From Comamonas sp. BIGb0124 (GTDB lineage Bacteria; Pseudomonadota; Gammaproteobacteria; Burkholderiales; Burkholderiaceae_C): DNA of 64,000 bases. How positions within the stretch are numbered: position 1 is the first letter of the stretch; every line of letters starts with the position of its first letter. Location of the stretch: NCBI RefSeq assembly GCF_003752175.1, contig NZ_RJVF01000002.1:1-64000 (forward strand), in the 5' to 3' direction. A program made the position numbers and the translations under genes. Under the pieces are notes generated by a model. That model searched no databases, was not told where the DNA came from, and saw only the letters and a list, made by a program, of their open reading frames with translations. This document shows positions 1 through 11,898 of the stretch, in pieces.

Positions 1-111
<111 letters not shown>

Positions 112-164
112 CTATGGACGCTTACTGCGAAACTAGACGCTAACGAATTTAGAACATCAAACTG

Positions 165-239
<75 letters not shown>

Positions 240-295
240 TTATGCACCGGCGAGGCCGTTGCACAAAATTTTTACCGTTTGCCAACTACCTTGAC

Positions 296-369
296 TGGAG
301 CGGGAGACGGGAATCGAACCCGCGTCATTAGCTTGGAAGGCTAGGGTTCTACCATTGAACTACTCCCGC
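296..369 (-). tRNA. tRNA-Gly (anticodon TCC)
   Basis: A 74-nt cloverleaf on the minus strand. Acceptor stem GCGGGAG/CTCCCGC, discriminator T and encoded CCA. The anticodon arm TAGCC-TTCCAA-GCTA gives anticodon TCC (Gly). It is the middle tRNA of the Tyr-Gly-Thr-tuf transcript. Confidence 0.97.
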
Positions 370-435
370 CCGATTGCTGCAAGCCACCCTAACAGCCGGC
401 GACTGTACAGATCTCAACGACACTTCAAGGATCGC

Positions 436-521
436 TGGTGGAGAGGGCTGGATTCGAACCAGCGTACTCGTAAGAGGGCAGATTTACAGTCTGCTGCCAT
501 TAACCACTCGGCCACCTCTCC
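436..521 (-). tRNA. tRNA-Tyr (anticodon GTA)
   Basis: An 86-nt class II tRNA on the minus strand with the long variable arm typical of tRNA-Tyr. Acceptor stem GGAGAGG/CCTCTCC and encoded CCA. The anticodon arm GCAGA-CTGTAAA-TCTGC gives anticodon GTA (Tyr). It is the first gene of the tRNA-tuf transcription unit. Confidence 0.97.
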
Positions 522-714
522 AGCGAATCTCGAAATATACCACACCTTTGGCTCGGCGTGTGGCGATATTCTGGCACAAAAAATACGGCGTTTCAGCTTC
601 GTGGCCACCTCTTTCTGCAATGAAAGGGTGTCACAGGGCTGACACGCCTTTGCGGCAGTGGCGTCGCCGCCGCGCTGTCATCACGCGATCGGCCACAGGC
701 GCCACAATGAGTCC

Positions 715-1803
715 ATGCAAAACGACTCCACCCCGTCCAGCAAGACCGATCCGGTGCAGCCCCAGGCACACCGGCCCATCAACCTGGCGCTGCAGGGCGG
801 CGGCTCGCATGGTGCCTTCACCTGGGGCGTGCTCGACACCCTGCTGGCCGACGAGCGCCTGTCCATCGAGGGCATCAGCGGCGCCAGTGCCGGCGCGGTC
901 AATGCGGTTGCATTGGCCCATGGCTACGCCAGCGCCCTGGCCAGCGGCGAGGATGCACGGCTGGCGGCCCGGCAATCGCTGCGCCGGGTGTGGGAAGGCG
1001 TGGTGGGGCTGGGCAGCCTGGGCTCCATCCAGAACAGCCTGCTCAAGATGCTGCCGGGCTTCAGCATGCCCATGGACATGATGAAGGGCGCCATGAACCG
1101 GCTGATCTCGCCCTACCAGGCCAACCCGCTGGACATCAACCCCCTGCGCGACCTGCTTCAGCGCGAGGTCGACTTCGACGCCGTGGCGCGGCTGCGCCAG
1201 CCCAAGGTATTCGTCTCGGCCACGCACGTGACCACCGGCAAGGTCGAGGTCTTCGAGGGCAAGCGCCTGAGCCTGCAGGCCGTGATGGCATCGGCCTGCC
1301 TGCCGATGATGTTCCAGGCGGTCGAGATCGACGGCCACGCCTACTGGGACGGCGGCTATTCCGGCAACCCGGCCATCACGCCGCTGATCAACCAGTGCAG
1401 CACCCGGGACATCCTGCTGGTCCAGATCTCGCCGCTGGTGCGGCCGCAGACGCCCCAGAATCCCGCCGACATCCTCGACCGCATCAGCGAGCTCACCTTC
1501 AACTCCAGCCTGCTGAGCCAGATGCGCATCATCGACTTCATCAACCGGCTGCTGGAAAACGGCAGGTTGTCGGGAGACGATTACAAGCAGGTCCTGCTGC
1601 ACCGCATCGACGGCGGCGAAGCCATGGCGGCCTATCCGGTGTCGAGCAAGCTGTCGACCGATCCCTCGATGATCCAGGCGCTGTTCCAGCTCGGCCAGAG
1701 CGCGGCCGAGAACTGGTTGCACAAGCACTATGCCGCGCTGGGCGTGAAAAGCACGGTCAATATCCGCCGCGACTACCTCGACGACATGAAGCTGGGCATC
1801 TGA
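715..1803 (+). CDS. Patatin-like phospholipase family protein
   Basis: Predicted serine-Asp dyad lipid acyl hydrolase, about 362 aa, cytoplasmic or peripheral with no signal peptide seen. The oxyanion-hole motif GGGSHG lies at about residues 28-33. The nucleophile elbow GASAG puts Ser at about 58, and the catalytic Asp is in DGG at about 212 (YWDGGYSGNP). These are the three hallmarks of the patatin family; bacterial members act on phospholipids or acyl glycerols, but the substrate cannot be read here. I chose the ATG at 715; an in-frame GTG at 658 would add 19 residues of low-complexity sequence outside the domain. The gene stands alone between the tRNA-tuf unit and the convergent ung. Confidence 0.85.
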   Translation: MQNDSTPSSKTDPVQPQAHRPINLALQGGGSHGAFTWGVLDTLLADERLSIEGISGASAGAVNAVALAHGYASALASGEDARLAARQSLRRVWEGVVGLGSLGSIQNSLLKMLPGFSMPMDMMKGAMNRLISPYQANPLDINPLRDLLQREVDFDAVARLRQPKVFVSATHVTTGKVEVFEGKRLSLQAVMASACLPMMFQAVEIDGHAYWDGGYSGNPAITPLINQCSTRDILLVQISPLVRPQTPQNPADILDRISELTFNSSLLSQMRIIDFINRLLENGRLSGDDYKQVLLHRIDGGEAMAAYPVSSKLSTDPSMIQALFQLGQSAAENWLHKHYAALGVKSTVNIRRDYLDDMKLGI

Positions 1804-1812
1804 ACGCCCGGC

Positions 1813-2508
1813 TCAGCCCCCGTGCTGTTCGCGCCAGGCACGTGCCTGCGAGAAATGGCCGTTGCCGATGAAAGGGACGGGCGGGCGCAGGGCCGACAGC
1901 GGCGACGGGTGGTTCGAGGTCAGCACCAGATGGCGCTTCGCATCGATCAGCGCCCGTTTGCTCTGGGCATGCGAACCCCACAGCATGAACACCTTGGGGC
2001 GATCGTGATCGGCAACGTGACGGATCACCGCATCGGTCAGGTGCTCCCACCCCTTGCCGGCATGGCTGGCAGGCTGCCCTTCCTCGACCGTGAGGCCGGT
2101 GTTGAGCAGCAGCACGCCGTGCCGTGCCCAGTTGACCAGGCTGCCGCCCGGCTCGGGAAACGCAGGCGGCGGCGTGCCGAGGTCGCGCTGCAATTCCTTG
2201 AAGATATTGCGCAGCGAAGGCGGCAGCGGCACACCGGGCGCCACCGAGAAGGCCAGGCCCTCGGCCTGACCGCGGCCATGGTAGGGATCCTGCCCCAGGA
2301 TGACGACACGCACCGACTCGGGCGGCGTCAGCTCCAGCGCCCGCAGGGGCTGGGGCGGAAAGATCACCGCGCCGGCATCGAGCCGCTGCTGCAGGAAGGA
2401 CCGGATGCCCTGCCCCGCCGCACTGGCAAAGAAGGTATCGACCAGGGCCTGCCAGCCCGGGGCGACAAGCCATTCGGCGGGATCCGCGCTCTGGAGCTGA
2501 TCGGCCAT
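1813..2508 (-). CDS. ung: Uracil-DNA glycosylase
   Basis: Family 1 UDG; removes uracil from DNA to start base-excision repair. 231 aa, the normal length. The water-activating loop GQDPYHG holds the catalytic Asp at about 74, and the leucine/His loop HPSPLS starts at His200. The uracil-binding segment LLLNTGLTVE is also present. I chose the ATG at 2508; a longer upstream frame exists but it lies within trpC and would not fit the family. The gene starts 11 nt after the trpC stop on the same strand, so it is probably the last gene of the trpGDC transcript. Confidence 0.97.
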   Translation of the reverse strand: MADQLQSADPAEWLVAPGWQALVDTFFASAAGQGIRSFLQQRLDAGAVIFPPQPLRALELTPPESVRVVILGQDPYHGRGQAEGLAFSVAPGVPLPPSLRNIFKELQRDLGTPPPAFPEPGGSLVNWARHGVLLLNTGLTVEEGQPASHAGKGWEHLTDAVIRHVADHDRPKVFMLWGSHAQSKRALIDAKRHLVLTSNHPSPLSALRPPVPFIGNGHFSQARAWREQHGG

Positions 2509-2519
2509 GGGCACGGTCC

Positions 2520-3323
2520 TCAGGCAAACAGCTCGGCCAGGGCCTCGCCGGGTTCGGGGGCGCGCATGAACGCTTCGCCCACCAGGAAAGCGTGCACGCC
2601 GGCTTCGCGCATGCGCTGCACATCGGCGGCCTGCAGAATGCCGGACTCCGTCACCAGCAGGCGATCTGCCGGCACCTGGCTCTGCAGCGACAGCGTGGTG
2701 TCGAGCGTGACCTCGAAGGTCCGCAGATTGCGGTTGTTGATGCCGATCAGCGGCGTCTTGAGCTTGAGCGCCCGCGCGAGCTCGGCTTCGTCGTGCACTT
2801 CGACCAGAACGGCCATGTCGAGCGTGGCTGCAATGGCCTCGAACTCGGCCATCTGCGCATCGTCGAGACAGGCGGCGATCAGCAGGATGCAATCCGCACC
2901 CATGGCGCGCGATTCATACACCTGGTAGGCATCGACGATGAAGTCCTTGCGCAGCACCGGCAGGTCGCACGAGGCACGGGCCTGGCGCAGATAGTCGGGA
3001 CTGCCCTGGAAGAACTGCCGGTCGGTGAGCACCGACAGGCAAGCCGCGCTGACGCGGCCGTCGCCGTAGGCATAACTCTGGGCGATGTCGGCGGGAACGA
3101 AGTCGGCGCGCAGCACGCCCTTGGAGGGGCTGGCCTTCTTGACTTCGGCGATCACTGCAGCCTGGTTGCGGGCGATCTTGGCGCGCAGGGCACCGACAAA
3201 ATCGCGGGTGGTCAGGCGCGAGAACGCATCGGCACGCACGGCCTCGAGGGGCGCGCGGCGCTGCGCCGCAGCGATTTCCTCGCGTTTGACGGCAACGATC
3301 TGGTTCAGGATGTCAGAGGACAT
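2520..3323 (-). CDS. trpC: Indole-3-glycerol-phosphate synthase
   Basis: Converts carboxyphenylamino-deoxyribulose phosphate to indole-3-glycerol phosphate in tryptophan synthesis. 267 aa TIM barrel, a monofunctional TrpC without a TrpF fusion. Family motifs are visible in order: [11 protein letters not shown] with the substrate and catalytic lysines, [43 protein letters not shown], and VTESGI near the C-terminus. It sits 34 nt downstream of trpD and 11 nt upstream of ung, in the same orientation, as part of trpG-trpD-trpC-ung. Confidence 0.97.
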   Translation of the reverse strand: MSSDILNQIVAVKREEIAAAQRRAPLEAVRADAFSRLTTRDFVGALRAKIARNQAAVIAEVKKASPSKGVLRADFVPADIAQSYAYGDGRVSAACLSVLTDRQFFQGSPDYLRQARASCDLPVLRKDFIVDAYQVYESRAMGADCILLIAACLDDAQMAEFEAIAATLDMAVLVEVHDEAELARALKLKTPLIGINNRNLRTFEVTLDTTLSLQSQVPADRLLVTESGILQAADVQRMREAGVHAFLVGEAFMRAPEPGEALAELFA

Positions 3324-3357
3324 GGTGGCTTATGGCTGTAAGGGGGTCTGGGGCGCC

Positions 3358-4392
3358 TCAGGCGCGGCCGAGCTGCTGGCTCAGGGCGATGAAGTGTTCG
3401 AGCTTGGCTTGCGCGCCGCCGCTGTCGATGGCGAGCCGTGCCAGGGCGATGCCCTCGGCCAGGCTGGCGGCGACATTGGCCGCATACAGCGCGCCGGCGC
3501 TGTTGAGCAGCACGATGTCGCGGGCCGGACCGCTGTCGCCGGCCAGCACGCCGCGCAGCATGTGCAGCGATTGTTCGGGGGTCTCGACGCGCAGGCTGCG
3601 GGTACTGGCCATGGGCAGGCCGAAGTCTTCCGGATGGATCTCGTACTCGTGGACCTCGCCGTGCCTGAGCTCGCCGACCAGGGTGCCCGCACCCAGGCTG
3701 ATTTCGTCGAGCCCGTCGCGGCCATAGACCACCAGGGCATGCTCGGCGCCCAGGCGCTGCAGCGCCCGCACCTGGATGCCGACCAGATCCGCATGGAAGA
3801 CACCCATCAGGATGTTGGGCGCGCCGGCCGGGTTGGTGAGCGGCCCGAGGATGTTGAAGATCGTCTTGATGCCGAGTTCCTTGCGCACCGGCGCCACGTT
3901 CTTCATGGCGGGATGGTGGTTGGGCGCGAACATGAAGCCGATGCCGACCTCGGCGATGCAGCGGGCGATCTGCTCGGGCTTGAGATTGATCTCCACGCCC
4001 AGGGCATCGAGCACGTCGGCACTGCCGGACTTGCTGGATACGCTGCGTCCGCCGTGCTTGCTCACCCGCCCTCCGGCAGCGGCGACCACGAAAGCCGAGC
4101 AGGTGGAGATGTTGAAGGTATGCGCGCCGTCGCCGCCGGTGCCGACGATGTCGACCAGATGGGTCGGGTCGCCGACATGCACCCGGGTGGCGAATTCACG
4201 CATCACCTGTGCGGCGGCGCTGATCTCGCCGATGGTTTCCTTCTTGACGCGCAAGCCGGCGATCAGGGCCGCGGTGATGGCGGGCGAGAGTTCGCCCCGC
4301 ATGATCTGCCGCATGAGATGCAGCATTTCGTCGTGGAAGATCTCGCGGTGTTCGATGGTGCGCTGCAGCGCTTCCTGGGCGGTGATGGGCAT
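3358..4392 (-). CDS. trpD: Anthranilate phosphoribosyltransferase
   Basis: Transfers the phosphoribosyl group of PRPP to anthranilate, the second step of tryptophan synthesis. 344 aa. The PRPP-binding glycine loop DIVGTGGDG is at about residues 81-89, followed by the TFNIST motif and [21 protein letters not shown], all typical of TrpD. I chose the ATG at 4392 ([10 protein letters not shown]), which lies 11 nt after the trpG stop. A longer in-frame extension exists upstream but is antisense-like sequence of trpG. Operon partners are trpG and trpC. Confidence 0.97.
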   Translation of the reverse strand: MPITAQEALQRTIEHREIFHDEMLHLMRQIMRGELSPAITAALIAGLRVKKETIGEISAAAQVMREFATRVHVGDPTHLVDIVGTGGDGAHTFNISTCSAFVVAAAGGRVSKHGGRSVSSKSGSADVLDALGVEINLKPEQIARCIAEVGIGFMFAPNHHPAMKNVAPVRKELGIKTIFNILGPLTNPAGAPNILMGVFHADLVGIQVRALQRLGAEHALVVYGRDGLDEISLGAGTLVGELRHGEVHEYEIHPEDFGLPMASTRSLRVETPEQSLHMLRGVLAGDSGPARDIVLLNSAGALYAANVAASLAEGIALARLAIDSGGAQAKLEHFIALSQQLGRA

Positions 4393-4403
4393 GTTTGAAC
4401 TCC

Positions 4404-5006
4404 TCATGCGGCCAGTTCGGCCGGAACGTTGGCCGGGCGCTGCAGGAAGTTTCGCAGCATGTCGTGTCCGTGTTCGGTCAGGATGGATTCGGGGTGGAAC
4501 TGCACGCCCTCGATGTCCAGCGTCTTGTGGCGCACGCCCATGATCTCGCCGTCGTCGGTCCAGGCGGTGACTTCCAGCACGTCGGGCAGGCTTTCGCGCG
4601 CAATCGACAGCGAGTGGTAGCGGTTGACGGTGAACTGGCGGGGCAGGCCGGCAAAGACGCCCTGCTGCGTGGTGGTGATGACGCTGGTCTTGCCATGCAT
4701 GAGTTGCTGGGCGCGCACGATGGTGCCGCCGAATGCGGCGCCGATGCTCTGATGGCCCAGGCAAACGCCGAGGATCGGCAACTGGCCGGCAAAGCGCTGG
4801 ATGGCACCGACCGAGATGCCGGCCTCGGCCGGCGAGCACGGACCGGGCGAGATCACGAGGCGGTCGACGCCCTGGCGGATCCGTTCGGCGACTTCGTCGA
4901 GCGTGATCTCGTCATTGCGGGCGACCTGCACGTCGGCGCCCAGTTCACCCAGGTACTGGACGATGTTGTAGGTAAAGCTGTCGTAGTTGTCGATCATCAG
5001 CAGCAT
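4404..5006 (-). CDS. trpG: Anthranilate synthase glutamine amidotransferase subunit
   Basis: Supplies ammonia from glutamine to TrpE for anthranilate formation. 200 aa class I amidotransferase. The nucleophile elbow GVCLGHQ places Cys at about 82. The His-Glu part of the triad is FHPESIL (His171, Glu173). The start [11 protein letters not shown] is canonical. The sequence AAAGAAGAAC just upstream can serve as a ribosome binding site. It heads trpG-trpD-trpC-ung. The partner gene trpE is not upstream of it: the next gene on that side is hpf, on the other strand. Confidence 0.96.
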   Translation of the reverse strand: MLLMIDNYDSFTYNIVQYLGELGADVQVARNDEITLDEVAERIRQGVDRLVISPGPCSPAEAGISVGAIQRFAGQLPILGVCLGHQSIGAAFGGTIVRAQQLMHGKTSVITTTQQGVFAGLPRQFTVNRYHSLSIARESLPDVLEVTAWTDDGEIMGVRHKTLDIEGVQFHPESILTEHGHDMLRNFLQRPANVPAELAA

Positions 5007-5615
5007 GGCTGTTCTTCTTTCTGTTCGGGATAGGCTGGGGGCCGCTGCGGTCATTGAACGCAGCGTGGACACACACGCTGGGGGGTGTCGCAGGCATCGG
5101 ACGAGCGCCCAGGGGCGCGCAAGGAGTTCAGGCTGAAGGCTTACGCCAGCGCCCATCCAGACACGCTGCCGCAGGGGCGGCAGGAGAAGAAAGAAAACGA
5201 TCGAAGCGGGACATGGCGGTCATTATGGCTGTGGCCGGCGCGAAGATACAAGTTTTGACAGTTTTTTCAAAAGCGTGAGGCCGCCGTTCGTTTCTGTCAC
5301 GATCGATAGCAGCGAAGACACCGTCGAACGGAAGAAAAGCATGAAAGACGCATGGGGCCCTGCACGACGACCCGCGGCGGTCGGTGGCCCCATCACCTCC
5401 AGCATCATAACCAGGGCACCGGTTGCTGGCTAGCAGAGCCACAGTGGCGAGCAGGGCGGCCCCTTGCCAGAACGCGGACTGCGAACGCATATTGGTTCCA
5501 ACGCCGTAGGCCCCAGGCGTTGAGGAATCCGGCTTCGGGTTCCGGGTGCCGTCCTGCCATCGTTTACCAAGCGGGACGGATGTGTTTCCTTGCGAAAATT
5601 GAGAGAGGCTGTTCC
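5007..5615. other. Intergenic region between trpG and hpf (609 bp)
   Basis: Divergent control region with no convincing protein gene. It contains a possible minus-strand promoter for trpG at 5243-5270, a possible 31-codon leader frame on the minus strand at 5128-5223 (one Trp codon near its end, no clear ribosome binding site), and two minus-strand hairpins between that frame and trpG. No T-rich attenuator terminator is visible. On the plus side a weak hpf promoter can be drawn: TTGCCA 5464-5469, 18-nt spacer, CATATT 5488-5493. trpE, which would be expected here in many relatives, is absent. Confidence 0.5.
5243..5270 (-). promoter_or_regulatory. Candidate sigma70 promoter for trpGDC-ung
   Basis: Reading the minus strand there is TTGAAA (5270-5265), a 16-nt spacer and TATCTT (5248-5243). 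It would start a transcript near 5236 with a leader of about 230 nt before trpG. Assigned from consensus match only. Confidence 0.35.
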
Positions 5616-5945
5616 ATGAACTTGACTATCAGCGGTCACCACCTCGACGTATCCCCTGCCCTGCGCAGTTATGTCACCACCAAGCTGGATCGCATCACGC
5701 GACACTTCGACCAGCTTGTCGACGTCAAGGTGCTGCTCACGATCGACAACATGAAGGAGAAGGAAAAACGCCAGCGCGCCGAGTGCAACATCCGAGTGAA
5801 AGGCAACGATGTATTTGCAGAAAGCGCGCACTACGACCTGTACGCCGCCGTCGACGAACTGATGGACAAGCTCGATCGCCAAGTCATCAAGCACAAATCC
5901 CGCCAGCAGAACCACATGCACGAACCGCCCAAACGCATGATGTGA
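5616..5945 (+). CDS. hpf: Ribosome hibernation promoting factor, short form
   Basis: Binds the decoding region of idle 30S subunits and promotes 100S ribosome dimers. 109 aa, the short HPF/YfiA type without the C-terminal dimerisation domain. The N-terminus [20 protein letters not shown] and the segment [22 protein letters not shown] are typical; the tail is basic and His-rich. The ATG at 5616 follows a GAGAGAGG ribosome binding site at 5601-5608. In many proteobacteria hpf lies next to rpoN and ptsN; here it is a single-gene unit ended by a clear terminator. Confidence 0.95.
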   Translation: MNLTISGHHLDVSPALRSYVTTKLDRITRHFDQLVDVKVLLTIDNMKEKEKRQRAECNIRVKGNDVFAESAHYDLYAAVDELMDKLDRQVIKHKSRQQNHMHEPPKRMM

Positions 5946-5988
5946 CGCAACGGGGCCCTGCCCCATCCCCCTTTTTTCTCGAAACCAC

Positions 5989-6022
5989 AGCCCGCCGGCC
6001 GCCTCAGGCCCGCGGGCTTTTT
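5989..6022 (+). terminator. Rho-independent terminator after hpf
   Basis: Stem AGCCCGC (5989-5995) pairs with GCGGGCT (6012-6018), followed by a T tract. It sits 44 nt after the hpf stop. Confidence 0.8.
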
Positions 6023-6060
6023 CGATGCGGCTGTGCCTTCTGTGCCGGCCCCCCGGCGGA

Positions 6061-7311
6061 TCAGTGGCCCAGGCGCTGGAACATTCCACCGGGCAGGCGG
6101 GCCACGCGGCCGTCCATTTCGAGTTCGAACAGCTGGACCTGGAGCTGCGGCACATCCAGGCCGGTGCGGGCGAGCAGCACATCGAAGCCGACCGGGTCAT
6201 GGCCGAGCGCATGCAGCAGGCCGTGCAGATCGCCCTGGGTCATGCCCGGCATGCCGGCCAGCAGGCTGCCCTGGCGGGGATCGGCAGGCGTCGCGGCGCT
6301 GACGACCGTGGCGCCGCCCTCCCGCCGATGGGCGGTGACGGCGCCGGCCTGAGGCTGGCTCCGGACCGCCGGTGCCGTGTACTGCGGCACCAGTTCCTCG
6401 AGCACATCCTGTGCACATTCGACCAGTTTGGCGCCTTGTTTGATCAGGGCGTGGCAACCCCGGGATTGCACGGCGTGGATGGAGCCGGGGATGGCCATCA
6501 CCTCGCGGCCCTGCTCGCTGGCCAGGCGCGCGGTGATGAGCGAGCCGGATTGAAGCGCGGCCTCGACCACCAGCGTGCCCAGGGCCAGCCCGGCGATCAG
6601 GCGATTGCGGCGCGGAAAGTTGCCGGCCAGCGGCGGCGTGCCCAGCGGGTACTCGCTGATCAGAAGGCCGTGGCCGCAGATTTCCTGCGCCAGCGCCGTG
6701 TGCGACTTCGGGTAGACCGTGTCCAGGCCCGTCCCGACGACGGCGACGGTGGCGATCCGGCCGTCCACCGGCCGCTCGCGCCAGCCGTCGAGGGCTCCCT
6801 CGTGGGCGGCGACGTCGATGCCGCGCGCCAGGCCGGACACGACCGTCAGCCCGGCCTGCACCAGCGTGCGGGCAAAGGCGCGGGAATTCGCCTCGCCCTG
6901 GGCCGTGGGATGGCGGCTGCCGATCAGGGCCACCGACGGCTGGATGGCCGGCAGACACGCCAGGCGCCCCATGGCGTAGAGCAGCACCGGCGGATCGTGC
7001 AGCGCCAGCAGCGCCTCGGGATAGGCCGGGTGGCCCAGCGCCAGAAGGGCACGCGGCGCTCCGGGTGCCTGCAGCCATTGCTCGGTCCGCAGCCGGTGTT
7101 CGGACCAGCCCGCAGGCACCCGCACCAGCGCCTGCGCCACCGAGGATGAGACGACCTGGCCCAGAGCGGCCACGGTCTGCGCAAAAATGGCCTGCGGCAG
7201 GCCAAAGACCGCCAGGAGGCGGCGTGCGCTGTCCGGCCCCACGCCCGGCGTCGCCATGAGCCGCAGCCAGTCCGGCCAGTCGTCGGCGGTGTGGGGGTCG
7301 GGGGCGTTCAT
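6061..7311 (-). CDS. dprA: DNA-processing protein DprA (Smf)
   Basis: Binds incoming single-stranded DNA and loads RecA during natural transformation. 416 aa. An N-terminal helical region ([18 protein letters not shown]) precedes a Rossmann-like DprA domain with [57 protein letters not shown] and [22 protein letters not shown], all family signatures. A C-terminal winged-helix (DML1-like) segment follows. I chose the ATG at 7311; longer in-frame options run into the def promoter region. It diverges from def, a pairing seen in many proteobacteria. Confidence 0.95.
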   Translation of the reverse strand: MNAPDPHTADDWPDWLRLMATPGVGPDSARRLLAVFGLPQAIFAQTVAALGQVVSSSVAQALVRVPAGWSEHRLRTEQWLQAPGAPRALLALGHPAYPEALLALHDPPVLLYAMGRLACLPAIQPSVALIGSRHPTAQGEANSRAFARTLVQAGLTVVSGLARGIDVAAHEGALDGWRERPVDGRIATVAVVGTGLDTVYPKSHTALAQEICGHGLLISEYPLGTPPLAGNFPRRNRLIAGLALGTLVVEAALQSGSLITARLASEQGREVMAIPGSIHAVQSRGCHALIKQGAKLVECAQDVLEELVPQYTAPAVRSQPQAGAVTAHRREGGATVVSAATPADPRQGSLLAGMPGMTQGDLHGLLHALGHDPVGFDVLLARTGLDVPQLQVQLFELEMDGRVARLPGGMFQRLGH

Positions 7312-7495
7312 CGATCGATCTTTCGGGAGGCAAAGCGAGTGGCTCGGGCATCGGCCGACCGCCGCGATGTGCAGGCGCCCGGCGCGACAGGCTGTACGAC
7401 CCGGCCCACTGCGGGGCCGTCGATTCGCAAGTCCTTTTGAAAACAGCGAAAATATGGCTCCAAGGGCACCGAGCCCATCGACAGCCAAACAAACC

Positions 7496-8014
7496 ATGAC
7501 GATCCTGGACATTCTTTGCTACCCCGATCCCCGCCTGCACAAGGTGGCCAAACCTGTTGCCGCCATCGACGGCCGCATCCGCCAGCTCACGCAGGACATG
7601 CTGGCCACGATGTACGACGCGCAAGGCGTGGGCCTGGCCGCGACACAGGTGGACGTGCATGAGCGCGTGGTGGTGATCGACGTTTCGGAAGAGCGCAACG
7701 AGCCCATGGTGCTGATCAATCCCGAAATCACCTGGGCCAGTCCCGAGCGCAAGAAAGGCGACGAAGGCTGCCTGTCGGTGCCGGGCGTCTACGACGGCGT
7801 CGAACGCGCCGCCGAGATCGAGTTCAAGGCCCTGGATGCCGATGGCAAGACCTATACGCGCCGCGCCGATGGCTTGCTCGCAGTCTGCGTTCAGCACGAG
7901 CTCGACCATCTGATGGGCAAGGTCTTCGTGGAATATCTCTCGCCGCTCAAGCGCAACCGCATCAAGACCAAGATGGTCAAGGCGCAACGCGACGCGGAAC
8001 GCGAACGCGCCTGA
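7496..8014 (+). CDS. def: Peptide deformylase
   Basis: Removes the formyl group from the N-terminal methionine of new proteins; Fe2+-type metallohydrolase. 172 aa. The three signature motifs are intact: GVGLAATQ (about 44-51), EGCLS with metal ligand Cys92, and QHELDH with His134, Glu135 and His138. The ATG at 7496 begins [14 protein letters not shown]. It diverges from dprA. The usual partner fmt (methionyl-tRNA formyltransferase) is not downstream; a lipoprotein gene is there instead. Confidence 0.97.
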   Translation: MTILDILCYPDPRLHKVAKPVAAIDGRIRQLTQDMLATMYDAQGVGLAATQVDVHERVVVIDVSEERNEPMVLINPEITWASPERKKGDEGCLSVPGVYDGVERAAEIEFKALDADGKTYTRRADGLLAVCVQHELDHLMGKVFVEYLSPLKRNRIKTKMVKAQRDAERERA

Positions 8015-8055
8015 GCCCGCCGCTGCGAGCGCAAGGCCTTTACCGAAAGCTGCCC

Positions 8056-8586
8056 ATGCCCTTATCGACTGTGTTTCGGCGTCTCGGACGAGCCCCGCTC
8101 TCGGGCCTGCTGACGGCCGGCCTTCTGGCGGCGCTGCTGGCCGGCTGCGCCACCAACCCCGACCGCCTGCCGCTGGGCATGGGCGCAGACCAGGTGCTGC
8201 AAGCCTCGGGCCGGCCGACCTCGCGCATGGCCCTGCCGGGCGGCGGCGAGCGGCTGGTCTATTCGCGGCAGCCCGCCGGCCAGCAGGTCTACCAGGTGGA
8301 CCTCGATGCCCAGGGCCGCGTGGTGCGGCGGGAGCAGGTGCTGGACGAAGCGTTCTTTGCCAGGGTCGCACTGGACCGCTGGACACGCGAGGACATCCTG
8401 CAGAACTTCGGCCCGCCTGCAGAGCAGTCCCGGGTGTATGCATTCAAGGGCGACGTCTGGACCTACCGCTATGTCCAGAACGGCATCGACCGGCTATGGC
8501 ACGTGCACATCGATCCGCAAGGCGTGGTGCGCCAGGCCTACAGCACCGACGAGCCGCGCCACACCGACGATTTCATGATCTGGTGA
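8056..8586 (+). CDS. BamE/SmpA-like outer-membrane lipoprotein
   Basis: 176 aa. A signal peptide ends in the lipobox LLAGC (about residues 27-31), so the mature protein should be lipid-anchored. Two BamE/OmlA-like repeats follow, each of the form G-x-x-x-x-x-V/I-L-x-x-x-G-x-P: LGMGADQVLQASGRP and WTREDILQNFGPP, each followed by a predicted beta-rich segment (VYQVDLDAQGRV, WHVHIDPQGVV). This layout suggests a small outer-membrane assembly or scaffold lipoprotein, but no precise function can be given. It lies 41 nt after def and may be cotranscribed with it. Confidence 0.7.
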   Translation: MPLSTVFRRLGRAPLSGLLTAGLLAALLAGCATNPDRLPLGMGADQVLQASGRPTSRMALPGGGERLVYSRQPAGQQVYQVDLDAQGRVVRREQVLDEAFFARVALDRWTREDILQNFGPPAEQSRVYAFKGDVWTYRYVQNGIDRLWHVHIDPQGVVRQAYSTDEPRHTDDFMIW

Positions 8587-8644
8587 CCCCCACAGGCGCC
8601 GGCCGCACGGCGGACGCCCTCGCGGGCCGCGTCGTACAGGGCCC

Positions 8645-9643
8645 TCAGGCCAGCCAGGCGACAAAGCCCGCGAAGCTGGCAAAGGCCAGTGCCGTCGAGA
8701 CCATGATGATGCGCGCCACCCGTGCGCTGTCGGCACCGTAGCGTTCGGTCAGCAGCGAGACGTTGCTGGCGCTGGGCAGCGCGGCCACCAACGCCAGGAC
8801 GTGGAGAACCGCCACATCGAGCGGCAGGCCGCAGGCACGAAGCCCATAACCGATGCCCAGCACCAGCAGGGGATGCAGCAGCAGCTTGACCAGCGCCAGG
8901 ACGACATCGTCGCGGCCGCGCAGCATCCGGGTGGGACCGGCCGGATCCTGATGGCTGGCCTGGATGCGTGCCCGCGCCAGCACGGCCCCGATGGTGAACA
9001 GGGCCACGGGCGACGCCGCCGCAGCCAGCAGCCCGACCGTCTGCGACACCGGCGCAGGCAGCGCCAGACCGGCGGCCGACGCTACGGCGCCCAGCGCGAT
9101 GGCCCACGGCATGGGATTGCGCACGATGCCGCCGGCCGCGTTGCGCAAGGCCACCGCAGCGCCCTGCCCGCCCGCTGTGGCGTCGAGCCGCGACAGGGCC
9201 AGGCACAGGGAGCTGGTGAACACCATGTCGATGAGCATGGTCAGGATGACCGGGCCCGATACCGCCGGTCCCAGCAAGGCGACCAGCAGCGGCACGCCCA
9301 TGAAACCGGAGTTGGGGAAGGCCGTCACCAGCGCGCCGAATGCGGCGTTGTTCCAGTCCAGCCCCATGCGGCGACCCGCGGTGACCACGCCCGCGACCAG
9401 CAGCAGCGCGCAGCCGCCGTAGACCAGCAGGACATGGGTGTCGAGCAACTGGGCCACCGGTGTGCGGGCGCCCATCTGGAACAGCATGCAAGGCAGTGCG
9501 AAGTACAGCACGAAGCCGTTGAGGCCCGGAATGGCCGGCAATGGCAATAGCCCGCGCTGCGCGGCCACGAAACCGCACAGCACCAGGGCAAAAAACGGGA
9601 AAGTGGTCGCCAGGACCTGCAACAGAGACTGCACGGCCGCCAT
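8645..9643 (-). CDS. AEC family transporter (auxin efflux carrier-like permease)
   Basis: 332 aa integral membrane protein with about ten hydrophobic segments in two similar halves, as in the AEC/bile-acid-permease fold. The first half contains LYFALPCMLFQMG and ALVTAFPNSGFMGVPLL, the conserved Asn-Ser-Gly-Phe-Met-Gly-Pro crossing; the second half has ALPSASNVSLLTERYG. Bacterial AEC permeases export small carboxylates or related metabolites; the substrate here is unknown. I chose the ATG at 9643, the first that leaves a normal short cytoplasmic start. It diverges from rep, with starts about 90 bp apart. Confidence 0.85.
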   Translation of the reverse strand: MAAVQSLLQVLATTFPFFALVLCGFVAAQRGLLPLPAIPGLNGFVLYFALPCMLFQMGARTPVAQLLDTHVLLVYGGCALLLVAGVVTAGRRMGLDWNNAAFGALVTAFPNSGFMGVPLLVALLGPAVSGPVILTMLIDMVFTSSLCLALSRLDATAGGQGAAVALRNAAGGIVRNPMPWAIALGAVASAAGLALPAPVSQTVGLLAAAASPVALFTIGAVLARARIQASHQDPAGPTRMLRGRDDVVLALVKLLLHPLLVLGIGYGLRACGLPLDVAVLHVLALVAALPSASNVSLLTERYGADSARVARIIMVSTALAFASFAGFVAWLA

Positions 9644-9730
9644 TGTGCGGGATTGCGCGCCGGCCCGCTGCCCACGGACAGGCCGGCCGGGCAGCTTGTA
9701 TGATCGGACGCTTTGCCGATTGCCCCTCTC

Positions 9731-11818
<2,088 letters not shown>

Positions 11819-11898
11819 CGCCGCGCGCCTTCCGCAAGCCCTTCCACTCGATGGGCCGCTCTCTTTCGCGGCCACCCGACCTGTTGCCGACCTTGCCC

